From: Pseudomonas sp. 30_B
Lineage (GTDB): Bacteria; Pseudomonadota; Gammaproteobacteria; Pseudomonadales; Pseudomonadaceae
Assembly: GCF_017491605.1 (NCBI RefSeq)
Contig: NZ_JAFGYY010000002.1
Location: 272,564-336,563 of the forward strand
Direction of reading: 5' to 3'
Length of the DNA stretch: 64,000 nucleotides
Shown piece by piece: positions 59,109-64,000 of the stretch. Both the position numbers and the translations under genes were made by a program. The notes beneath the pieces were generated by a model that was not told the DNA's origin, did not search any database, and saw only the letters and a list, made by a program, of their open reading frames with translations. The first letter of the stretch is position 1. Every line of letters starts with the position of its first letter.

Positions 59109-59126
59109 CATCCTACAAACGGACCA
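59109..59126 (-). promoter_or_regulatory. Shared regulon element, degenerate copy 5 (HsaA-like promoter)
   Basis: Minus strand TGGTCCGTTTGTAGGATG; 13 of 18 match copy 1, mainly in the first half. It lies about 103-120 bases upstream of the HsaA-like start and mirrors copy 6 on the other strand, as copies 1 and 2 do. Confidence 0.4.
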
Positions 59127-59159
59127 TATGCCGCCCCGGCTTCGGAGCGCCGGGGCGAC

Positions 59160-59180
59160 TAGTCCCCTCGGACGATGTTG
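59160..59180 (+). promoter_or_regulatory. Shared regulon element, copy 6 (HsaB-like promoter)
   Basis: TAGTCCCCTCGGACGATG plus TTG, 20 of 21 identical to copy 2 and centred 71 bases before the flavin reductase start. It contains the GTCC-N4-GGAC dyad. Confidence 0.75.
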
Positions 59181-59240
59181 CGCCCTTGGCCCGGTCACAG
59201 AATTCATCGCACAACAACAAACCCCAATGAGGCCCGTGCG

Positions 59241-59759
59241 ATGAGCCAAGACACTCTGAAAGCCGACATGATCCAGGCGATGCGCCGGCTGGCCAAGTCG
59301 GTGACCATCATCACCACCAGCGATGGCAGCGAGCGTTTCGCCATGTCCGCCACTGCCGTTGATTCGCTGTCCACCGAGCCGCCGTCGCTGCTGATCTGCG
59401 TGAACAAGACCGCCTCCCTGCACCGCGTGCTGGATGCCGGCGCGGACTTCTGCGTGAACATCCTCGGCCAGGAGCAGGAGCACCTGTCGCACCTGTGCAG
59501 CGGCCCGGTAAAGGGCGAGGGCCGCTTCGCCAGCGGTGACTGGCGCAGCGCCGAGTGCGGCGTGCCGTACCTGGCCGATGCCCAGTCCAGCGTGATCTGC
59601 GAGCAGGACGGCAAGTTCGCCTATGGCACCCACACCATCTTCATCGGACGCATCCGCGAGATCCGCAACAACCCGCGCATCACTCCGCTGATCTACATCA
59701 ACGGCACCTACACCACCGCTGTCGCCGTGCAGCCGGTGAACGTGGCAGCTGCGGGTTGA
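59241..59759 (+). CDS. HsaB-like flavin reductase
   Basis: 172 residues from ATG 59241 (GAGG upstream; the extended frame from 59175 reads through the operator). Family blocks are SVTIITTSDGSERFAMSATAVDSLSTEPP and LLICVNKTASL; here quoted as KSVTIITTSDGSERFAMSAT. They match the split-barrel FMN reductases that supply FMNH2 to HsaA and similar two-component monooxygenases. Six bases separate it from the next flavoprotein gene. Divergent from the HsaA-like hydroxylase. Confidence 0.9.
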   Translation: MSQDTLKADMIQAMRRLAKSVTIITTSDGSERFAMSATAVDSLSTEPPSLLICVNKTASLHRVLDAGADFCVNILGQEQEHLSHLCSGPVKGEGRFASGDWRSAECGVPYLADAQSSVICEQDGKFAYGTHTIFIGRIREIRNNPRITPLIYINGTYTTAVAVQPVNVAAAG

Positions 59760-59764
59760 GAGCC

Positions 59765-61426
59765 ATGAGCGGCATCGGGCCGATTGCGCCGCTGCGCCTG
59801 GCCGAAGGCGCGCAGCCGAACTGGCACGCGCAGACCGACCTGCTGGTGGTCGGCTTCGGCGGCGCTGGTGCCTGCGCCGCCCTGGAGGCCCGCGAACGCG
59901 GCCTGGAAGTGCTGGCCCTGGATCGCTTCACTGGCGGCGGTGCCACGGCGCGCAGCGGCGGGGTGGTCTATGCCGGCGGCGGTACGCCGTACCAGGCCCG
60001 TGCCGGTTATAACGACGACGCGCAAGCCATGTTCAGCTACCTGCGCGGTGAAGTCGGCGATGCCGTGAAGGCCGAGACCCTGCGCGATTTCTGCGATCAC
60101 AGCGTCGAACAGCTGGCCTGGCTGGAACGCCAGGGTGCGCGCTTCGAAGCCAGCGTGCCGCCGCACAAGACGTCCTATCCCAGCGACCGCTACTACCTCT
60201 ACTACTCGGGCAACGAGTCGGTGCCGGCCTATGCCAGCCTGGCCCGCCCGGCTCCGCGCGGGCACCGTACCAAGGGTGCCGGAATGTCCGGTGCGGCGCT
60301 GTTCTCCGCTTTGCGGACTTCCGCGAAGGCGAACGGCGTGCAGCTCTACAGCCAGTGCCAGGTGCGCCGGCTGGTGCAGGATGCCAGCGGCGCCGTGGTC
60401 GGTGTCGAAGCCTGGCGCCTGCCGCCGGGCAGCCTGGCTGCGCGCCGGCATGCCTGGCTCGGCCGCGTGGCCACCGCCGTGCATCCCTACGCGCCGCCGC
60501 TGGCCGAACGCCTGATCGCCGCGCTGCGACGTATCGAGCTGCAACACGCCGAGCCGATCCTGATCCATGCGCGCAAGGGCGTGCTGCTCAGCGCCGGCGG
60601 CTTCGTCTTCAACCGCGACATGCTCGCCGAACATGCTCCGCACTATCTCCCCGCTCTGCCCCTGGGCACGCCGGGCTGCGACGGCAGCGGCATCCGCCTG
60701 GGGCTTGGCGTGGGCGCCGCAACGCAACGGCTGGAGAAGGTCAGCGCCTGGCGCTTCATCAATCCGCCGCTGGCCTGGGCCCGTGGGGTGATCGTCAACG
60801 CCCGCGGCGAGCGCTACTGCAACGAAGAGGTCTACGGCGCCACCCTCGGCCATGCCATGGTGGAAGAGCAGGGCGGCCGCGCCATCCTGATCCTCGACCG
60901 CGCGCTGCTCAAGGAATCCCTGCGCCAGGTGGGACCGGGCAAGGTCTGGTCGTTCCAGCGCCTGCCGGTGCTGCTCAACCTGCTGTTCAACCGTCGCCGT
61001 GGCGATACGCCCGCCGCCCTGGCCCATGCCATCGGCGTGCCGGCCGAGAACCTCAAGCACACCCTCGAGGAATACAGCCGCGCCGCCCGGGGCGAACACA
61101 CCGATGCCTTCGGCAAGTCGCCGGCGATGCTCGCCGACCTGGACGATGGCCCCTGGTACGCCCTGGACCTGTCGGTGGACAGCAAGCTCTACCCGTGCCC
61201 GGCCATCACCCTGGGCGGGCTGCGCGTCTGCGAACGCAGCGGCCGCGTGCTGGACGACGCCGGCGCGCCGATTCCGGGGCTCTACAGCGCCGGTCGCAAC
61301 GCCGTGGGTGTCGCCTCCAATCTTTACGTATCCGGCCTCTCCATCGCCGACTGCGTGTATTCCGGCCGTCGCGCCGCCGCCCATATGGCGGCCCGCGTGC
61401 AGGCCTCCATCCCTGAAACCGCCTGA
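59765..61426 (+). CDS. 3-ketosteroid dehydrogenase-like FAD flavoprotein (delta4(5alpha) type)
   Basis: 553 residues from ATG 59765. FAD-binding motif LLVVGFGGAGACAALEA near residue 33, and GGGATARSGGVVYAGGG. The C-terminal block GLYSAGRNAVGVASNLYVSG then LSIADCVYSGRR is that of the 3-keto-4(5alpha)-dehydrogenase/TesI branch rather than the KstD branch at 11126. Such enzymes introduce a C4-C5 double bond. The presence of both branches in one regulon supports a saturated polycyclic or steroid-like substrate. Start of the plus-strand row behind the flavin reductase. Confidence 0.85.
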   Translation: MSGIGPIAPLRLAEGAQPNWHAQTDLLVVGFGGAGACAALEARERGLEVLALDRFTGGGATARSGGVVYAGGGTPYQARAGYNDDAQAMFSYLRGEVGDAVKAETLRDFCDHSVEQLAWLERQGARFEASVPPHKTSYPSDRYYLYYSGNESVPAYASLARPAPRGHRTKGAGMSGAALFSALRTSAKANGVQLYSQCQVRRLVQDASGAVVGVEAWRLPPGSLAARRHAWLGRVATAVHPYAPPLAERLIAALRRIELQHAEPILIHARKGVLLSAGGFVFNRDMLAEHAPHYLPALPLGTPGCDGSGIRLGLGVGAATQRLEKVSAWRFINPPLAWARGVIVNARGERYCNEEVYGATLGHAMVEEQGGRAILILDRALLKESLRQVGPGKVWSFQRLPVLLNLLFNRRRGDTPAALAHAIGVPAENLKHTLEEYSRAARGEHTDAFGKSPAMLADLDDGPWYALDLSVDSKLYPCPAITLGGLRVCERSGRVLDDAGAPIPGLYSAGRNAVGVASNLYVSGLSIADCVYSGRRAAAHMAARVQASIPETA

Positions 61427-61438
61427 AGGACAACAAGC

Positions 61439-62194
61439 ATGAATCGAGTACAAGGCAAAGTCTGCATCGTGACTGGCGCGGCCAGCGGCATCGGCCGCGA
61501 GGACGCCCTGCTGCTGGCCGCCGAAGGCGCCCGCGTGGTGATCACCGACCTCAACGAAGAGGCCGGCCGTGCCGTGGCCGCCGAGATCGGTGGCGACGCG
61601 TTGTTCATCCGCCACGACATCGCCAGCGAAAGCGACTGGAAGCACGTGATCAAGACCACCGTGGAGCGCTTCGGCCGTCTCGACGTGCTGGTCAACAACG
61701 CCGCCATCCTGGCCGTGGCCAGCATCGAGGACACCAGCCTGGAGCTGTGGCGCAAGGTGCAGACCATCAACGGCGACGGCTACTTCCTCGGCTGCAAGTA
61801 CGCCATCGAAGCGATGAAGGAAACCGGCGGCGGCTCCATCGTCAACATGTCCTCCGTGGCAGCCCTGGGCGGCATGGCGGCGTTCTGCGCCTACTCCGCG
61901 TCCAAGGGCGCCGTGGCGGCCATGACCCGTTCCATCGCCGTGCACTGCAAGCAGCAGGGCTACCGCATCCGCTGCAACAGCGTGCACCCGGATGGCGTCA
62001 ACACCCCCATGACCCAGGCCCTGGCCGGCGGCCAGCCGATTCCCCAGGAAGCGCTCGATGCCGACCCGATGAACCGCATGTGCGCGCCGAAGGACATTGC
62101 CAACGTGGTGCTGTTCCTGGCTTCGGACGAGTCGCGCTTCATCAGCGGCGCCGAGCTGCGCGTGGACAACGCCCAACTGATCAGCGGCGTCTGA
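61439..62194 (+). CDS. SDR family dehydrogenase (hydroxysteroid dehydrogenase-like)
   Basis: 251 residues with TGAASGIG near residue 13, NNAAI near 87, catalytic Ser in VNMSSVAALGG, and YSASKGA (Tyr-x3-Lys) near 152, plus ESRFISGAELRVDNAQL at the end. The pattern fits 3-beta/17-beta-hydroxysteroid or cyclohexanol dehydrogenases. It begins 12 bases after the flavoprotein gene; the pair could perform alcohol-to-ketone oxidation then desaturation. Confidence 0.85.
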   Translation: MNRVQGKVCIVTGAASGIGREDALLLAAEGARVVITDLNEEAGRAVAAEIGGDALFIRHDIASESDWKHVIKTTVERFGRLDVLVNNAAILAVASIEDTSLELWRKVQTINGDGYFLGCKYAIEAMKETGGGSIVNMSSVAALGGMAAFCAYSASKGAVAAMTRSIAVHCKQQGYRIRCNSVHPDGVNTPMTQALAGGQPIPQEALDADPMNRMCAPKDIANVVLFLASDESRFISGAELRVDNAQLISGV

Positions 62195-62206
62195 CGGAGC
62201 GTGACG

Positions 62207-63286
62207 ATGGGCAGTGCGCAGACCCTGGCGCCGCAAGCGGAGCCAACCGCCGCCGGCACCTACCGCCTGGAAGTGGCCGACGTCATCGAGGAAACCGCCG
62301 ACGCGCGCTCGCTGGTGCTGCGCGTGCCGGCGGAGCTGGCCGGACGCTTCAAGTACCGCGCCGGGCAGTTCCTCAGCTTTCGCGTGGCGCTCGACGGCAA
62401 GACCCTGACGCGCTGCTACTCCATGTCCAGCACGCCCGGGCTGGACGAAACGCTGCGGGTGACGGTCAAGCGCGTGGCCGGTGGCCGGGTGTCGAACTGG
62501 ATGAACGAGCGCGTGCGTCCGGGCGACGAGCTGGAGGTGCTGCCGCCCGCTGGCCACTTCCACCTCGGCGAGCCGACGCGCGACCTGCTGCTGTTCGGCG
62601 GCGGATCGGGGATCACCCCGGTGTTCTCCATCCTGCGTGAGGCGCTGGCCCATCGCGACTGCCGCATCCGCCTGGTGTACGCCAACCGCGACACCGACTC
62701 GGTGATCTTCTGCGACGCGCTGCGCCGCCTGGTCTCCGAGCACGGCGAGCGCCTGCAGGTGATCCACGTGCTGGACAACCTGCAGGGCTTCCTTGCCGCC
62801 AGCGATGTGCGCCACCTGCTGCGCGGCTGGGAAGAGGCCGAATGCTTCATCTGCGGTCCCGGCCCGTTCATGGATACCGTGGAAAGCACGCTGCTGCGCG
62901 AAGGCGTCGATTCCGCGCATATCCATGTCGAGCGCTTCGTTTCGCCGCCCGACCCGGACGCGCTGGAAGCCGCGAGCGAAGAGGCCCGCAGTGCCGCCGC
63001 CGAATCCGGTGCGGAAAGCCTGGTGGTGGCGCTGGACGGCGAGGAGCACCAGGTGCCCTGCATCGCCGGCGAGACCCTGCTGGAAAGTTGCCGCCGCGCC
63101 GGCCTTGCGCCGCCGGCCTCCTGCGAGGAAGGCTTCTGCGGCGCCTGCATGTGCAAGGTGGAGCAGGGCGAGGTGCTGCTGCCGCGCAACGACGTGCTCA
63201 GCGCCGCCGAGATCGCCGAAGGCTGGACCCTGGCCTGCCAGGGTCGCGCCGGCAGCCGCGAGGTGCGGGTGCGCTTCCCCGATTGA
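62207..63286 (+). CDS. KshB-like ferredoxin-NAD(P)H reductase with 2Fe-2S domain
   Basis: 359 residues from ATG 62207 (ACGGAGCG seven bases before; GTG 62201 is too close). FAD domain with CYSMSSTPG; NAD domain with FGGGSGITPVFSILRE; C-terminal plant-type 2Fe-2S domain with Cys306, 311, 314 and 344. Length and order equal KshB and PaaE-type reductases, which feed electrons to Rieske or diiron oxygenases. No such oxygenase is encoded in the window. Terminator 55 bases downstream. Confidence 0.9.
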   Translation: MGSAQTLAPQAEPTAAGTYRLEVADVIEETADARSLVLRVPAELAGRFKYRAGQFLSFRVALDGKTLTRCYSMSSTPGLDETLRVTVKRVAGGRVSNWMNERVRPGDELEVLPPAGHFHLGEPTRDLLLFGGGSGITPVFSILREALAHRDCRIRLVYANRDTDSVIFCDALRRLVSEHGERLQVIHVLDNLQGFLAASDVRHLLRGWEEAECFICGPGPFMDTVESTLLREGVDSAHIHVERFVSPPDPDALEAASEEARSAAAESGAESLVVALDGEEHQVPCIAGETLLESCRRAGLAPPASCEEGFCGACMCKVEQGEVLLPRNDVLSAAEIAEGWTLACQGRAGSREVRVRFPD

Positions 63287-63339
63287 ATGGCTTTGTCGAG
63301 TTGCTCTCGAGTGTGGGGCTTGTGCCGCCCCCTTCCTTC

Positions 63340-63364
63340 ACCCGGCTTCGGCCGGGTTTTTTTT
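63340..63364 (+). terminator. Rho-independent terminator of the right catabolic operon
   Basis: ACCCGGC-TTCG-GCCGGGT followed by eight T residues, 54 bases after the KshB-like gene stop. Confidence 0.95.
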
Positions 63365-63491
63365 GCCTGTTTTACGGACTGTCGTGGGGATTCGGGAGGT
63401 CGGCCTGGCTGGCCGGGGATGCGTGCCGAGCCGCCAGCGGTCGCTGGCGAGAAACCGTGCGGGCAGCCCGGAGCGGGCCGCCCGCTGCGGG

Positions 63492-64000
63492 CTAGATCGG
63501 CGAGCCCGGCAGGCCGGGGTAGTAGGCGCCGGCGGCCACGCCGCCATCCACCGACAGTTCGCTACCGTTGCAGTAGCTGGCTTCGTCGCTGGCGAGGAAC
63601 AGCGTGGCGCGGGCGATCTCCTCCGGCGCGCCGATGCGTTGCTGCGGCACTGTGCGGTACGCCCCGGCCAGCTCGTCGCGGGAGGCGCGGGAGGGGTTGG
63701 ACATCAGGGTGTCGACGCCGCCCGGATGCACCGAGTTGACCCGTACGCCGTGCGGGCCGAGCTCCAGCGCCGCGACCTTGGTCAGGCCGCGCACGCCCCA
63801 TTTGCTCGACACGTAGGCGGCCAGGGCATTGACGCCCCGCAGCCCGTCCACCGAGGAAATGTTGACGATCGAACCACGGCCTTGTTCGCGCATGATCGGC
63901 GCCACGCTGTGGATGCCGAGGAAGGTGCCGGTCAGGTTGATCGACAGCGCCCGCTCGAACTCCGCCTTGGACAGTTGCTCGATGGCGCCGAACACCAGCA
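63492..64000 (-). CDS. SDR family oxidoreductase, 5' partial at window end
   Basis: About 169 residues of the C-terminal part; the frame stays open to the window edge, so the N-terminal Rossmann motif is outside. ISSVDGLRGVNALAAYVSSKWGV gives catalytic Ser, Tyr and Lys (quoted as AAYVSSKWGV), with VNSVHPGGVDTLM and ATLFLASDEASYCNGSELS then VDGG at the end. It resembles 3-alpha(20-beta)-hydroxysteroid dehydrogenases. It converges on the KshB-like gene, so is separately transcribed. Confidence 0.85.
   Translation of the reverse strand, partial: LVFGAIEQLSKAEFERALSINLTGTFLGIHSVAPIMREQGRGSIVNISSVDGLRGVNALAAYVSSKWGVRGLTKVAALELGPHGVRVNSVHPGGVDTLMSNPSRASRDELAGAYRTVPQQRIGAPEEIARATLFLASDEASYCNGSELSVDGGVAAGAYYPGLPGSPI

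Noticed and set aside
59007..59633. N-terminal extension of the HsaA-like frame
   Set aside because: It crosses the divergent promoter and the flavin reductase gene. ATG 59006 has a good SD and gives the family's usual length.
59708..63049. 1113-codon open frame on the minus strand
   Set aside because: Antisense to the flavoprotein, SDR and KshB-like genes. No domain is recognisable and the composition is that of a mirrored GC-rich gene.
1..64000. tRNA genes, insertion sequences, CRISPR arrays or phage genes
   Set aside because: I looked for tRNA-like cloverleaf ends, transposase motifs, regular short repeats and integrase signatures and found none that could be supported.

Overview
This 64 kb window is a GC-rich chromosomal segment of a Pseudomonas-type gammaproteobacterium. 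The inference rests on codon use, the DUF1302/DUF1329 and FadL outer-membrane proteins, the Wsp-like signalling operon and the amino-acid and polyamine gene families; the species is not identifiable from the sequence alone. I see no rRNA, tRNA, CRISPR array, integrase or insertion sequence. Gene density is high and almost all of it is metabolic, transport or signalling accessory content.

Left catabolic block (1-13.8 kb): an operon reads Dabb-domain protein, medium-chain oxidoreductase, SDR, HSL-family hydrolase, RibBA-like protein with altered active sites, and Old Yellow Enzyme. A bidirectional terminator separates it from a minus-strand set: a tyrosine-phosphatase/autotransporter fusion, DUF1329 and DUF1302. 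Divergent from DUF1302 is a KstD-like flavoprotein plus SDR. Right catabolic block (54.4-64 kb): EthD protein, peroxiredoxin, GYD protein, luciferase-like monooxygenase, HsaA-like hydroxylase, HsaB-like flavin reductase, a second ketosteroid-dehydrogenase-like flavoprotein, SDR, KshB-like ferredoxin reductase and a final partial SDR. The two blocks lie 40 kb apart but share an upstream element (sense strand about TAGTCC-N4-GGACGATG) at six promoters, so I infer one regulon that attacks a polycyclic or steroid/terpenoid-like compound. KshA, a ring-cleavage dioxygenase and the regulator are not in the window.

Middle: 13.8-22 kb is nitrogen metabolism on the minus strand (ornithine cyclodeaminase family, Lrp regulator, APC permease, N-formylglutamate amidohydrolase, glutamine-synthetase-like ligase, isochorismatase-like hydrolase, RpiR regulator, M14 peptidase). 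From 22 to 29 kb, an AT-richer AraC/transporter pair is followed by an envelope cluster (FadL porin, two lipoproteins, DUF1254 protein, small secreted protein). From 29 to 36 kb is a polyamine-type ABC transporter next to an AruI-like decarboxylase and a divergent LysR regulator. From 36.9 to 40.4 kb are a sugar-isomerase-like protein and an amino-acid ABC system whose permease and ATPase are fused.

Signalling operon (40.6-51.8 kb): seven close-packed genes (CheW, CheR-TPR, CheW, MCP, CheA-REC, CheB, output protein) form a Wsp-like chemosensory array. Its output is a 1191-residue REC-GAF-PAS-LOV-GGDEF-EAL-pseudoREC protein with intact GGDEF and EAL motifs and a LOV photochemical cysteine. This suggests that receptor phosphorylation, and perhaps light or redox, converge on c-di-GMP. 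It is followed by an NCS1 permease and a Mut7-C-type protein.
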